DNA from: Stramonita haemastoma
Taxonomy: Eukaryota > Mollusca > Gastropoda > Neogastropoda > Muricidae
Reading direction: 5' to 3'
DNA: 64,000 nt
Assembly (NCBI GenBank): GCA_030674155.1
Contig: CM060342.1
Coordinates: 8,217,608 to 8,281,607 of the forward strand
The position numbers were made by a program, and so were the translations under genes. Below are positions 1 to 11,300 of the stretch, one piece after another. Each line of letters begins with the position of its first letter. The first letter of the stretch is position 1. The notes under the pieces are model-generated. The model did no database searches, had not been told where the DNA came from, and was given only the letters and a program-made list of their open reading frames with translations.

Positions 1-587
1 CAATCTCCGGTGTATTTGTCATAGGGCCGAGTTTGGGAAAATGTTTCGCGCCTCAGCTAGTAGAGCTCTGAATTCATCAGTGTTGAGATTTTTGCGTATG
101 CAACCCCCCCCACCCCCACCTTCACAAACCATTAAAGTAGTTGCATTCTGACGTGAGGATACATTTAGTAGTAATTCAACCAACCAATTTCGCTAGGACA
201 GCAGGGGGTATCTCCCTGCTCTTTATGATTTTCAACTGTTATGGGTTCGTTTGACGTGCGCAAGTTTGTAAGCACACGGGTCTGACTAATGGTTTAGGGT
301 CTTCTCCAAAAGATTTCATATGTGGTTTTCCCCTCAACCTGGGAAACCGGGGCAAGGATGGGAATTAAACCCAGAGCAGCATGGTGTACTTGTTAGGCAG
401 GTGAATTCTGAGCCATCCTGCCACCTTCCTTCTTTCAATTCAACTGAAAACCCTCCATTTTCAATCACCCCTTTAGGGGTATGGAGGATTTAGTGACCAG
501 AAACAAAACTCTTAAAACTGGTGAGCTGTGGTCGACCTACACCATTTAAATGTAGTATTTCAACACAACTTGTCTATGTTTTTCTGA
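1..587. other. Intergenic start of window; old SINE-B tail near 76-165
   Basis: No gene is seen. Bases 76-165 resemble the second type of SINE-B tail seen at 46.5, 50.6 and 59.4 kb (a GAGATTTTTGCGTATGCAAC box, then a CCATTAAAGTAG-like box). A C-rich tract interrupts it at about 104-120. The rest is unrecognised. Confidence 0.4.
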
Positions 588-837
588 TACTAAAGGTTGC
601 GTGCGGGTTCGATCCCAGCTTTCGGCTATGGCGTTGTGCCCTTGGAAAAGGCACTTTACGGCTATTTTCTCACCCCACCCAGGTGTAAAAGGGGTACCAA
701 CCTTGTGTTGGGGGTTAACCCTGCGATAGACTGGCGTCCTATCCAGGGGGGAGTCTATGACTCTCAGTTGCTTAACGCCACAGAAACCGGGATAAGCACC
801 GGCCTGATGAGCCTTAGGCTCGGGACAGACTTTAATA
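588..837 (+). mobile_element. SINE-A copy, 5' truncated
   Basis: This is the only plus-strand SINE-A in the window. It retains the B box (GGTTCGATCCC at about 607-617) and the whole body, ending in ...GGGACAGACTTT. The A-box part of the tRNA-like head is missing, so the copy is 5' truncated. The same roughly 290-base element recurs at 15.5, 19.9, 21.8, 28.3, 41.5, 48.3, 60.6 and 61.4 kb. Open frames of 110-124 codons across it are a by-product of the conserved body, not a gene. Confidence 0.85.
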
Positions 838-959
838 TGGAATCGTGCGGGGCGTTTTGCATATGGGTAGGCTCCCACCTATCTGCATTCCTCAAATGGT
901 ACGCTGTCGTGTCTGGATCTGTCAGTCTTCGATCCTTCGTTGGTCTTGGACTGTCGGTG

Positions 960-1936
960 GAAACTATGTGACGATCTGCACGGCAGTGACCATTTTCCGG
1001 TGGTACTCATAAAATGTCTTAGTTTTGGATTTATTGATTTTTTAATTACTTGTAAATTCATGTCTTTCTAGCCAATTGTTTTAAAACATTTTCTTTATTT
1101 TATTTTATATGTGAGTGTGAGTATTAGTGTGTGTTAGTGTGTGTGTGTGTGTGCATGTGTGTGTGTGTGTGTGTGTGCTTGTGTGTGTGTGTGTGTGTGG
1201 GTGGATGGGTGTGGATGGTGTGTGTGTGGGGAGGGGAGAGCGTGTGTGTGTGTATGTGTCTGTGTGTGTGTGTGTGTGTGCACGGCAGCGACCATTTTCC
1301 GGTGGTACTCATAAAATGTCTTATTTTGGATTTATTGATTTTTTTAATTACTTGTAAATTCATGTCTTTCTAGCCAATTGTTTTTAAACATTTATTTTAT
1401 TTTATTTTATCTGTGAGTGTGAGTATTAGTGTGTGTTAGTGTGTGTGTGTGTGTGTGCGCGTGTGTGCTTGTGTGTGTGGGTGGATGGGTGTGGATTTGA
1501 TTTGATTTGATTTGATTTATTCTTTTATATCGAGGATAATGGGATAAGCACTCTTGTGCTTTTTTACATCCAGTCCCCGTGTGTATGCAGTTTTGTAAAT
1601 CTTGTCATCTGTTCCCACCGGCACACAATGGCCTACTCTTACGAAAAGCGGAACAGGATTTAACGTGTGCGCAAGATGTTCTGCGTGCGTTCGCACACGG
1701 GGCCTCGGTTTAAAGTCTCATCCGAAGGACTTGGATGGTGTGTGTGTGGGAGGGGGGAGCGTGTGTGTGTGTGTGTGTGCACGGCAGTGACCATTTTCCG
1801 GTAGTACTCATAAAATGTCTTATTTTTGGATTAATTGATTTTTTTAATTACTTGTAATTTCATGTCTTTCTAGCCAATTGTTTTAAAACATTTATTTTAT
1901 TTTATATGTGAGTGTGAGTATTAGTGTGTGTTACTG

Positions 1937-1970
<34 letters not shown>

Positions 1971-2625
1971 TGTGCTTGTGTGTGTGTGTGGGGGTGGATG
2001 GGTGTGGATGGTGTGTGTGTGGGGAGGGGGCAGCATGTGTGTGTGTGTGTGTGTGTGAGCGTGCATGCATGTATATGTGCGTGTGCCAGTGCGTGTGTAC
2101 AATGCGTAAATAATAGTTGTCATATGTCTTTTTTAGTCAATGGTTTAGATAACATTGTATCCATACGTTGGTGTGTGTGTGTTCACATTTTGTAACTTTT
2201 TCTCTTCTGATAAAAATGTGTTATTAAAACTTAGCAAATTCATAGTTAAGAGTAAAGTTGCATGACATTAATGAAAAGGTTGACTATATTTTTTATTTCT
2301 GTGAAATTCTGTGTATGAATGTATTCCATTAATGCAAGTTATATATGTTACAGTTGATTTTGTTTTCTGAAATCCTCCATGCCCCAAGAGGGGTCAAAGG
2401 CGAATTAAATCTTGAATCTTGTGTACGTTTGCATGTGCGTGAGCGTACGAGTGCGAGTGTTTGCGACATTTTTATTTGAAGCTATCATATGTTTGAACAA
2501 GTATGAAATGTAGCTATCTTGTGTCTTTCATTGTTTCGTATCAATATGCCTATCAGTATTGTAATTGCCCTTCAGGGATGATTAAAGTGTTTTTGACTTG
2601 CCTTGACTTGACTTGAACTCTTCTG
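960..2625 (+). mobile_element. LINE 3' end with GT-rich, internally duplicated 3' UTR
   Basis: A block containing CATAAAATGTCTTA, TTTATTGATTTTTTTAATTA and CATGTCTTTCTAGCCAATTG, followed by GTGTGAGTATTAGTGTGTG and a GT-rich stretch with GGATGGGTGTGGATGG, occurs three times (starting near 985, 1285 and 1785). It is followed by sequence matching 51930-52190, including ATTGTAATTGCCCTTCAGGG and a terminal run of TTGAC units near 2598-2625. At 51 kb the same sequence lies directly downstream of a reverse-transcriptase remnant. This copy is therefore best read as a 5'-truncated LINE consisting of 3' UTR only, with the UTR unit amplified in tandem. Confidence 0.65.
1495..1733 (-). mobile_element. SINE-B copy (5' truncated) nested in the LINE UTR
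   Basis: The plus strand reads TTGATT repeats, TTCTTTTATATCGAGGATAA, then the CATCCAGTCCCCGTGTG and CATCCGAAGGACTT boxes, which is SINE-B in reverse. The tRNA-like head is absent. The GT-rich LINE unit is split at GTGTGGAT / TGGATGGTGTG, so TGGAT flanks both sides as a short possible target duplication. This dates the SINE after amplification of the UTR. Confidence 0.75.
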
Positions 2626-5375
2626 CTGAGAGAATGGGGATTTTCCTTTTTTTCCATTTTCACTTAATTCAAGATCATCGTTACATCGGAATGCATCTTC
2701 TCCATTTTGTATTGGCTCCAAGCTAGTATAGATCTAGCTTCATCTCATTCTTAAATAGGTGTTTTGGTATGGTAAATTCAAACAATACTACTGCCAATGT
2801 TTATGATAATGATAAATGGTAAATGAAAAAAAAAAATTTCAGTCTTAATTTTAGCTGGTTTGACCAACCTATGCCCTTATATGATTACAATTTTGTAAAA
2901 AAAAAAATTTTAAAAGATAAAAATTGTCAATATTTTTTTTTTATTAGCGAAATCATAGAGAGATTTTCTGGCGAGCGGAGTCAGCACTGTTGTTAACTCC
3001 AGAGGGAAAATCCCCTTGAACAGGCATCTCGGCAGCAGTGCAAACCTAGGATCGATCACGGGCTATCAGATCTCAAACGCAACGCTCTTAACCAAACTAG
3101 GTAAACGGACAGGGCGTGCTAAATATAGCAAACGCTCTTACCAAACTAGGTAAACGGACAGGGCGCGCTAAATATAGCACTCTGGACTGAGTGATGTTGG
3201 CTTTGTGTGCTGTGCACAGGCACGATACTGCTACAGGGCAACTGTAAAGAACTAGCTGAGGGAGAGCAACAAGTCTTTGGGATTGATCATAGTCTTAGAT
3301 AAACTGACAACGTACACACACTCTTACACATTCACTCCCTAGGTCTAATATCACAATTTGTGAAAAGACGTTAAATGAATTTGAACTCCCTAGGTATCTA
3401 TCTACACAAGTCTTTTTTCTTTTAGCTCCTTAATACAGGGAACAAGATAGCTCAGTGGTCAGAGCACTTGCTTTTCGACCATGCACAGACAGAGCAACTT
3501 GAACAAAGCAGACCAACAGACAACTCCCTTGGGATGCAACAGGGTCAGGGGAGGTAAAGCAGCGAGGGAGAGGAGATGGGTGCCACCCTCGACATGCTGG
3601 CCCCTAGAGAAGCCGAGGTCTCTGATGCTCCCAAACGACCACATAGGTTGTGGGAACACCATGAACATTTACCTATCTTAATATACATCAATTATAAACG
3701 ACCATAAAAAATCTTCGCTATCGTACGAGAAGAGCAAAGGAAGAAGAAGCTTCACATCACAACACAATGACACACATCTGACACTCAGATGGAACAGACG
3801 ACATTCACAAAAATGCATACACACGGGGACTGGATGTTAAAAAAAAAGCACAAGAGTGCTTCTTCCTTTCTCCTCGATATAAAAGAATAGAATAAATCAA
3901 ATCCATTGCTCACTTACCCACTCTTGGCCCAGTCAACGTCAGACGGTAACAAACATACAGTGTACTCCATGCGACGGCCTGAAGACTGCCGATGTCCACC
4001 TGTCCTGCTGAAAGCTGTCACTAGCTCAGGTCAGAGAACGTTGCCCTTCTGACTGACCGCTCTTGCTGGGGAGGATGCTTTCTTTCCACCAGCTCTTGCT
4101 CCCCCCACACAGGACAGAGACTGACTGCGCAACAGCTCTGTAACAAGAAACGGGGAGAACACGGTCACTGATTATGTAATTTATACATGTCCCCATTTTG
4201 ACATCATCCACCTAAATGATGTGTGTGTAAAATAAATAACAACGGTGACAAATAACAATTGTACCACCAGCCTAATGCTGGGTCCTGATGTTCAGTACCA
4301 GTCTGAAAGGCAACACTCCTTTCATTCACAAAAAGAAGAGTAGGCAGCTGTAGCGTAGAGATCAACACATGCTTGTACCCAGTGCAAGGTTCAGTCCAAA
4401 CTGTTTGCAGCATTCTAACCCCCCCCCCCCCCTCCCCCTTCTAGTCTTTCCGGCTCCAGTCCTCCTTCCCACCTACCCCCTTCCCCTCCCACTAAAGTTT
4501 AACACAACTCACCAAGCACAACCATCTATAATAATGTGCGAGGAGTTTTTCCCTCAGTCACTCGTTGTGACCAATAGCCATGAGACTACACTTTTCATTT
4601 CCTATGAAACAAACACGTAGTTGCTCAACGGCTACAACCACTGAAGAAAATGATGCATCTACTGGACAGTTGCATTTTTAAAAAGTAAACACACACACGC
4701 AACACACAACCAACGCACGCACACGCACACACACACACACTTAAACACTAGTTTTTTCATGTTTGTGATCTATCAGACCACAACCACCAACAAAAAGTGA
4801 CTTAAAATCAGAATCTGCACAATTAAAACACATACCATCAAAAGTATGTGCTTATACATGGGATCTTACTAAGATCGCCATGCTTGATATCATTCCGGTT
4901 TTGCAGTCATCCGATTCTCTGTTCTCTGCCACAATTAGAAGACTTTTTTTTTTTTTTGGGGGGGGGGGGGGGTAATAATTTTTTTTTTTTTTTTTTTTAT
5001 TTTAAAACCACTAAACAGGGTCAAATTCCATTTGATGCCACACCAATTTCACTGTCTTTCAATACTGTCACGCTAATTTCTTACATCACTATTAAGGTAT
5101 CTATAACGCAAGCATGTGGCACCTATGTGTCACAAAGAAAAATAAAATAACTTTTAAAAAAAAATTTTCACTAAATGTTTGCAGATCTTTCTACACTGAC
5201 AATACATCTTGCACTAGATCTTAACTTTCTATTTTCTTTTTGGGTATTCCTTCAAGCTGTGTTACCTCATTTTAAATGTTTTCAGCCCTTTTCTGTGTTT
5301 TCAATGTAATTTATTGATCTAACAGAATCCAGCAAACCATTGGTCCAGCTACGAAAACTTTCTATCAATAGTAAA
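2626..5375. other. Intergenic; SINE-B relics and homopolymers
   Basis: No gene is supported. A decayed reverse SINE-B head/core lies at about 2950-3115 (GGAGTCAGCACTGTTGTTAAC box). A plus-strand SINE-B 3' end lies at about 3790-3900 (ACGGGGACTGGATGT, then CTCGATATAAAAGAAT). A 33-base segment around 3085-3115 is repeated almost exactly at 3130-3165. Poly-C (about 4421-4434), poly-G (about 4959-4971) and poly-T (about 4979-5000) tracts are present. The ORFs here are short and unrecognised. Confidence 0.5.
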
Positions 5376-5607
5376 GAAGCCTAAACTTGAATGGTATGGG
5401 CATGTCATGTGATCAAAAGGACTTGCAAAAACAATACTGTAAGGCACTGTCCAAGGAGGAAGAAAAAGACACAGACCAAGGAAGAGATGGGAGGACAACA
5501 TCAGCGAATGGACAGGCCTAGAACTCAACAAAATTTTGAGAAAGGCAGAACAGAGAGAGGAATACTGGTTGTCAAGTCTTCAGGGGTGCCCACACAGTCG
5601 CCAGGCT
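5376..5607 (+). mobile_element. RTE-like LINE 3'-terminal fragment
   Basis: Conceptual translation with a few breaks gives the end of a LINE polyprotein: a KWYGHV-like start, then LAKTILQGTVQGG, RPRKRWEDNI and a closing ...KSSGVPTQSPG-like tail. The same 3' end occurs at 39053-39297 (plus) and 40536-40640 (minus). A GATA array starts immediately after the stop-proximal CCAGGCTAAGAG, as expected for an element with a short tandem 3' tail. Assignment to the RTE group is from general family resemblance and is not certain. Confidence 0.65.
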
Positions 5608-5610
5608 AAG

Positions 5611-5684
<74 letters not shown>

Positions 5685-5816
5685 GTAGGTAGGTAGGTAG
5701 GTAGATAGATAGATAGGTAGGTAGGTAGGTAGGTAGGTAGGTAGGTAGGTAGGTAGATAGGTATAGATAGATAGATAGATAGGTAGGTAGGTAGATAGAT
5801 AGATAGATAGATAGAC
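5608..5816. repeat. (GATA)n / (GGTA)n microsatellite
   Basis: About 200 bases of GATA units interspersed with GGTA variants. It begins exactly at the 3' end of the LINE fragment, so it probably grew from the LINE tail. It creates long YLSI/YLPT reading frames on the minus strand that are not genes. Confidence 0.95.
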
Positions 5817-5861
5817 TTTCAATTACTTTGGTTGTTTTTTTCTTTTCATTGTGCGCGTGCA

Positions 5862-5869
5862 AACACACA

Positions 5870-5924
<55 letters not shown>

Positions 5925-5958
5925 ACACACACACACACGAACACACGCATGCATGCAC
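5862..5958. repeat. (CA)n microsatellite
   Basis: Runs of CA interrupted by ACCACAC. It lies just after the GATA array and precedes unrecognised DNA. Confidence 0.95.
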
Positions 5959-5989
5959 ACACACCACACATACAATCTTCTCACTGTAA

Positions 5990-7037
5990 TTAGGTAACAA
6001 TCCATTTATATTGACAGTGCTCTACGCATATATATCATCATCATCCTTTACACCCAGTGGTGTGTAGGGCAGCAACAAAGACTTTCCACCCCTGCCTATC
6101 CTCGGCCAGCCTGGTCTATGAACTCCCAAGAGTGTTGCATGGCTTCCATATATATATCATATATACATATATATACTATAGTAAAATAATGATAAAAACA
6201 CAACTGTATTAAGCTTCATCTCTTTATTTGACAGCAAATTTTCGCTTCTATTCTGAAGCTTCATCAGGCTGAATGAATAACAATTGTAAAACCTGCTTTT
6301 ATAAGCATCACATTACTGATTTTTATTCAAAATGATCACCTTCCCCACACATAAAATCCATGCTAGCCACTGAGATCTTTTCAACTTCCACTCTCTTTCT
6401 CCCCTCTCTCCCCCCTTCCCCTCTCTCCCCCTTCCCTCTCTCTCACTCCTCTCTCTCTCCACACACCTCAACCCACCAACCCACCCCCCTCTCCCTCCCC
6501 CACTCCAACTCCCCAAATCCAAACACAACCCAACAACCGTTAAAACAATGATAGGTATCACAACCTATATCCAAAACACGAAGATTCTCCAAAAGCCACA
6601 GGAGCAATACTCTAATGTTTGACATATCTCATCCTCCTACTTCTAGTCCTACCCTCTGTCCCCCCTCTCTCTCTCCCCCCTCCCCCCCCCCACCTCCCCC
6701 CCCCCTACACATCATGCCTCTCAGGTCTCAGGGGAGAGGCATCTGGTTTCGCAGTGAACTCACCATGACAGTTTGCACGGCCAAAAAACAAGTCTTGGGT
6801 ATATATATATAATACATGTGCTTTCCTGCTGTCGGGTACAGCAGCAGAGCGAGGCAACGCGATGTAACTTCAGAAGGAATCACTCTGTCATTTTAACTAT
6901 CAACTGATTTCCCCAAGATGCAAAAGGTTTACTGTTCCATGATTTGCCACGACATCAGCTCTTCTATAACTTAAATGCCGTGGTTTGTTATTTTCCGACC
7001 ATGTTTCAATTTCTGACACCACTTGCAAATGAATGCA
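5990..7037. other. Intergenic with CT/CCCC-rich tract
   Basis: Bases about 6034-6140 carry a small dispersed repeat (ACACCCAGTGGTGTGTAGGG, GCAGCAACA) that reappears at about 21020-21050 next to the C1q exon. Bases 6385-6530 and 6640-6710 are pyrimidine-rich (CCCTCTCTCC, CCCCCC). No gene is seen. Confidence 0.5.
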
Positions 7038-7375
7038 ATGGGGGGGACGATAGCCTATGTCTGAACATTGCGCTCGCAATTTGACGACCCGGGTTCGAGT
7101 CCCGTCGAGGAGATTTTTCTCCTGGAGTTAACTATCAGTGCTGACTCTACTCCTCCCCTAAAAGTCCTTCGGATGTATACTTTAAACCAGGCCCGTGTGC
7201 GAACGCACGCAGAACATTCTTGCGCCACGTAAATCCTGTTCCGCTTTTCGTAAGAGTAGGCCATCGTGTGCCGTGGGGAACAGATGACAATATTTACAAA
7301 ACTGCATACACACGGGGACGGATGAAAAAAACACATGATTGTTATTCTGTTATCCTCGATTAAAGATTAAAATTA
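7038..7375 (+). mobile_element. SINE-B, near full length, tail type 1
   Basis: A tRNA-like head (ATAGCCTATGTCTGAACATT; B box GGTTCGAGTCC at about 7091-7101) is followed by the core (CTCCTGGAGTTAACTATCAG; GTCCTTCGGATG), the ACGCACGCAGAACATTCTTG box, a CACACGGGGACGGATG box and the TCCTCGATTAAA end. The flanks show no clear target duplication. The A box has drifted (TAGCCTATGTC in place of TAGCCTAGTGG). Confidence 0.85.
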
Positions 7376-8199
7376 AAATTAAAATAACAACAAAATGCTC
7401 AACTTTCACTATGGAGAGCAAGTTCTAAACATTATCAGCTAAATACGAACAGCCATTTTTCTGTTTGTGCATCTATATCCCCAACTGTACCTCTTTTGGC
7501 CCCAATCCTGACCTGTTAGCATCATTTTTCGTTTACTCCAGGTCTTTCTTTGCTTGTAAGTGTCAGTTTCATCTGTTTTTCCACGAAAGTCTACCCACTT
7601 TCCCCCATGTTCTTTTCAAAGTGATGCTGTGCCATGCGCTATAGGGGAGACAACTGAACGATAGGACCTAGCAGACAACGTAACGCGAGATGAACGGCGT
7701 GACTATGTTTTCGATTTTCGGATTTTTTGTGGACAACAATTGGATTTTGATTAATTAAACCGTATTTTCTTATTTTACAATTTTTTCCGAAACAAATACA
7801 GAAGGTGCACAGGTCTGCACACCACCCTTTGGGAAGGATCACATTTCCATTACCTCCCTTTAGGAAATAGGTGGCTGGGTGGGGATGCGAGTAAGCATTC
7901 TATCGGGAGGCAGGCAAGCATACTATCCGTGATAATATGTGGACATGCTTCTCGCATTTAATACTCCAAAGTTTTATTTTGATTTTTTTTTTACTTAAAA
8001 AAAATATATCTCACACATGACTTTCATTTCTAGGGCTTTTTAGGGCCTCCATAGCCATATGCTTCATTTTAGGGCTTTTTAGGGGCCCTATTTTGGCTTA
8101 TCCAAAATCAGGGCTTTTTAGGACATGTGCGAACCCTGTATCTGCACATGCTGCATTCCCCTATTCTATACCACTGTCAGGCAGACTCAAGGCACTGAA
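7376..8199. other. Intergenic; short AGGGCTTTTTAGG repeats
   Basis: Nothing gene-like is recognised. AGGGCTTTTTAGG occurs three times between about 8033 and 8122 in a pseudo-tandem arrangement. A 67-codon frame at 7639-7842 has no recognisable features. Confidence 0.4.
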
Positions 8200-8490
8200 G
8201 ACAGTCACTTTCACACACAACACTTGCCTGCTTCTGTTTATGCTTTGTAGCCTAGAGGGCTCCTGGTCAGGGTGTAGTTGAGAGAAGAATTTCTTCCTGT
8301 AGTATTGTACTTGTGTGCTGCGATTTAATGTTGGATCTGCCATGTTGGTCGACACTGCTGTGTCCACTGTTTTCAGTCTCAAGACAAAAACCACGCTGTC
8401 CCCTTCTCCTGCCACTTTCCAGCTGGAGACCGCATTGTCAGTCAGCAGGGTACCTAAGGTCTTCTCCACAGCCCCTGAAGTCCAGTAACT
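8200..8490 (-). pseudogene. Unrecognised protein-coding remnant (possible element ORF1)
   Basis: An open minus-strand frame spans about 8161-8469 and remains readable to about 8490. Its composition is not repeat-like: it contains SSWKVAGEGDSVVFVLRLKT, then STQVQYYRKKFFSQLHPDQ. The pattern of SWK, then VVLRL, then RRKKxxSQ with a basic stretch recalls N-terminal regions of ORF1- or gag-like proteins from invertebrate retroelements, but this is from memory of the pattern only. No upstream exon or partner ORF is visible. It could also be a small exon of an unknown host gene. Confidence 0.3.
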
Positions 8491-8579
8491 GGCATTTTTA
8501 GAATGAATTACAAGTTTTACTGCTGCTCACAGAAAATGTACGCCCTGCTGCTTCACTTCTCGTGACTGAACTCGAGAGA

Positions 8580-8735
8580 GAGATTTCGATTTATTCTTTT
8601 CGATTTATTCTTTTATATCGAGGATAATGGAATAAGCACTCTTGTGCTTTTTTTCATCCAGTCCCTGTGTGTATGCAGTTTTGTAAATGTCATCTGTTCC
8701 CACCAGCACACAATGGCCGACTCTTACAAAAGAGT
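8580..8735 (-). mobile_element. SINE-B fragment (tail type 1 and part of core)
   Basis: TTCTTTTATATCGAGGATAA, CATCCAGTCCCTGTGTG and the CACCAGCACACAATGGCC box are in reverse order relative to the head. The copy ends at TCTTACAAAAG and runs into a short GA stretch, so it is 5' truncated. Confidence 0.75.
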
Positions 8736-8811
8736 AGAGAGAGAGAGAGATCAAAGGTTTTGTCTCCTTTCCATCACTATCTTTTCAATGTGTGTCTGTG
8801 TTCAGCTTCTC

Positions 8812-9195
8812 CCAATGTAAAGATGCAGTTTTAGCATGGCACATGGGGGTCAGTGCAAAGATGCAGTTTTGGCATGGCACGTCAGGGTCAGTGCAAAGAT
8901 GCAGTTTTGGCATGGTATATCAGGGTCAGTGCAAATATGCAGTTTTGGCATGGCACATCAGGGTCAGTGCAAAGATGTAGTTTTGGCATGGCACATCAGG
9001 GTCAGTGCAAAGATGCAGTTTTTGGCATGGCACATCAGGGTCAGAGCAAAGATGCAGTTTTGGCATGGCATGTCATGGTCAGAGCAAAGATGCAGTTTTG
9101 GCACGGCACACCAGGGTCACAGTTTTGGCATGGCACATCAGGGTCAGTGCAAAGATGTAGTTTTGGCATGGCATATCAGGGTCAATGTGAAGGTG
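8812..9195 (+). repeat. 38-base minisatellite, about 10 units
   Basis: The unit is GATGCAGTTTTGGCATGGCA, then CATCAGGGTCAGTGCAAA. GATGCAG starts recur at 8822, 8860 and 8898, a period of 38. One unit near 9110-9130 is shortened. Because 38 is not a multiple of three, all three frames stay open for short stretches; the 62-224-codon frames are artefacts. Confidence 0.95.
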
Positions 9196-9239
9196 GAGTA
9201 CATGCTCTAGTCTATAATTATGTAGCATTAATAAATAAT

Positions 9240-9368
9240 AATATAATAATAATAATAATACATGGAATTTGTATAGCGCTATATCTTGCAAAAACAATCA
9301 AAGCGCTTGCATTCAACCTACACAACGCACAATCAGCAACTATTTACAGTTTTGACAAATTCGAATGT

Positions 9369-9400
<32 letters not shown>

Positions 9401-10396
9401 GCAGCACCGCGCGCACGCATACACACCTACAAACGTTATGCACTTTGGCAGGTGGATGTTGAAGGCAGGGACAGGTAAGAGATGGAAGCGAAGAGAAAAA
9501 CTTAGGTTTGAAATAAGTGTGTCTTGAGTTGGATTTAAAAGTGTCATAAGTAGGCTTTTGTCGAGGGAGAGAGGAAGGTCGTTCCACATTGATGGACCAG
9601 AAACAGAGAAAGAGCGGTGGCCTACAGTAGATAGGTTGAATCTGGGTGTTCTTAGGGACAAAGTATCTGCCGACGAGCGGAGGGAGCGAGAAGGTGTGTA
9701 CAAGTGAAGACATCACAAGGTAGGAGGGTGCAGTATTGTGGAGACATTTGTAACAGAGGTATTGATCTTGTAGTTTACTCTCTGTGTACGGGCAGCCAAT
9801 GAAGAGATTGCAAGAGAGGGGTAATGTGCTCAGATTTTTTCTTTCTGAGGACCAGACGAGCTGCGGAGTTTTGTATGCCTTGAAGGGAGTGGATGGATGA
9901 TGCTGGCAGACCAGCCAAAAGAGAATTGCAATAGTCCAGACGTGAGAGAATAAGAGAAGTGACAAGTTTGGAAGTTGCATCAGTGGACAGGTACTTTCGA
10001 ATTGCGCTAATACCCGTAGTTGATAGTAGCATGACTGACAGTTTGGGTAATGAATTTTTGCATGGAGAGAGTGTTATCGACAACGACTCCTAGATACTTC
10101 ACAGAAGTGGATAGCGGAACTGACATATTGCCGAATTCTATTGAAGTTATTGGAATGGAGGAGAGTTTGTGTTTGGTGCCTACAAGCATGGCTTCGGTTT
10201 TATCTGCATTTAGTTGTAATTTGTTTTGTATCATCCAGTGTTGGATGTCTCGAAGGCAGCTGGTCATATTTGTCAAGAGAGAAGGAAGATTTTCAGGTGT
10301 GTCACTGCTTTGAATCTGCGAGTCATCAGCATAAAAGTGATAATTGATATGATGACGGTCTATTATATGTGACAGTGGAGCAGTATATGAGGGTAG
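9240..10396 (-). mobile_element. CR1/L2-like LINE, 3' part with reverse-transcriptase remnant
   Basis: On the minus strand, reading from about 10396 down, there is a reverse-transcriptase segment with a HFYADD motif (10320-10341 region; the YADD box holds the catalytic aspartates). It is followed by WMIQNKLQLNADKTEAML, SVKYLGVVVD, then the thumb/C-terminal pattern LDYCNSLLAGLP, IQNSAARLVL and LHWLPV, with frameshifts between segments. The 3' end carries GCGCTATACAAATTCCATGT and an (ATT)n tail at 9240-9260, a hallmark of CR1/L2-type tails. It is 5' truncated and inactive. A (CA)n tract at 9369-9396 interrupts the end. The same tail occurs at 14.57, 23.17 and 38.05 kb. Confidence 0.85.
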
Positions 10397-10987
10397 CCGG
10401 ATTCCGACTTCGGGGATAGCTGAAGATAACTTCTACGGTAACTTTTACAGCATAATACAACATATCCATGCACGCAGGCCTTGGCGTATCAGCTTACATT
10501 GATCAACAACTGAGAAAGTTTGGGTCTGGGCCCGGGCCAAGCACAGGAACAAAAAGAAAACGCTTTCACAGGACAGACCAAAATAAAACCAGAAATTTTA
10601 ATGCTAATAATGTAAGTTGTGATACACACTCTATACAAAGCCAGCGATAGATACCACCACTAGATCTATAATACTATTGTAAAACAGGCCCCAAACTGCC
10701 TGTGGTAAACAGCATATTTGCTACAAATCGGCACCATGCAAGCCAACTGCACCAGACAAAGCCTAGGCCAAAGATGCTTTGGCCTAGGCCTAACATCACA
10801 CCGTTTTCCGAGCACGTTTTTTCAATTTTCCTAAACTGTAACCCGGAAGTTGATACTTCGTAGTGGCGGCGTCGGTAAGCGGCAGATTTTTGGTATTGTA
10901 GGATTGAAATCATCATCCTTATTCATCTGTGTCTGTGCAAGAGTCAGTTTGCCCATTATTTTGTGAACAAAAAGTAGAAGATTCATC
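10397..10987. promoter_or_regulatory. SNRPD3 upstream region / probable promoter and 5' UTR
   Basis: Unique sequence between the LINE and the SNRPD3 start. Bases about 10840-10900 are locally richer in G/C and CpG (AACCCGGAAGTTGATACTTC; GTGGCGGCGTCGG). CCGGAAGT is the consensus bound by ETS-type factors that often drives TATA-less housekeeping promoters. A GGTAAGCGG at about 10872 could be the donor of a 5' UTR intron, but no matching acceptor is obvious. The assignment is inferred from position and motif. Confidence 0.45.
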
Positions 10988-11300
10988 ATGTCTATCGGCG
11001 TGCCAATTAAAGTTTTACATGAAGCTGAGGGCCACATTGTCACCTGTGAAACCAGTACCGGCGAGGTCTACAGAGGAAAACTCATCGAAGCTGAAGACAA
11101 CATGAATTGTCAGTTCTCGAATATAACTGTTACATTCAGAGACGGTCGCACAAGTCAGCTGGAAAATGTGTATATCAGAGGCAGTAAAATTAGATTCCTT
11201 ATTTTGCCTGATATGTTGAAGAATGCACCGATGTTCAAGAGGGCGCAAGGCCGCGGCGGTGGTGCCGGCAGAGGAAAGTCTGCAATTCTGAGGGCTCAAG
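10988..11300 (+). CDS. SNRPD3: Small nuclear ribonucleoprotein Sm D3, coding exon 1
   Basis: This exon encodes residues 1-104 of Sm-D3, one of the seven Sm proteins that form the heteroheptameric ring on the Sm site of U1, U2, U4 and U5 snRNAs in the spliceosome. It starts [20 protein letters not shown]; the Sm1 motif (residues about 10-40, with [16 protein letters not shown]) and the Sm2 motif (about 60-75, with [16 protein letters not shown]) are intact. The ATG at 10988 matches the family start. The exon ends CTCAAG at 11300, followed by the donor GTACAC; the intron is phase 1. Read with the second exon, the protein is 124 residues, against about 126 in vertebrates. The gene lies alone between repeat blocks. 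Identification is near certain. Confidence 0.97.

Noticed and set aside
8792..9527. 224-codon ORF with WHG/FGMA repeats
   Set aside because: The 38-base minisatellite shifts frame at each unit; no start context or domain. The end runs into a LINE and a CA tract.
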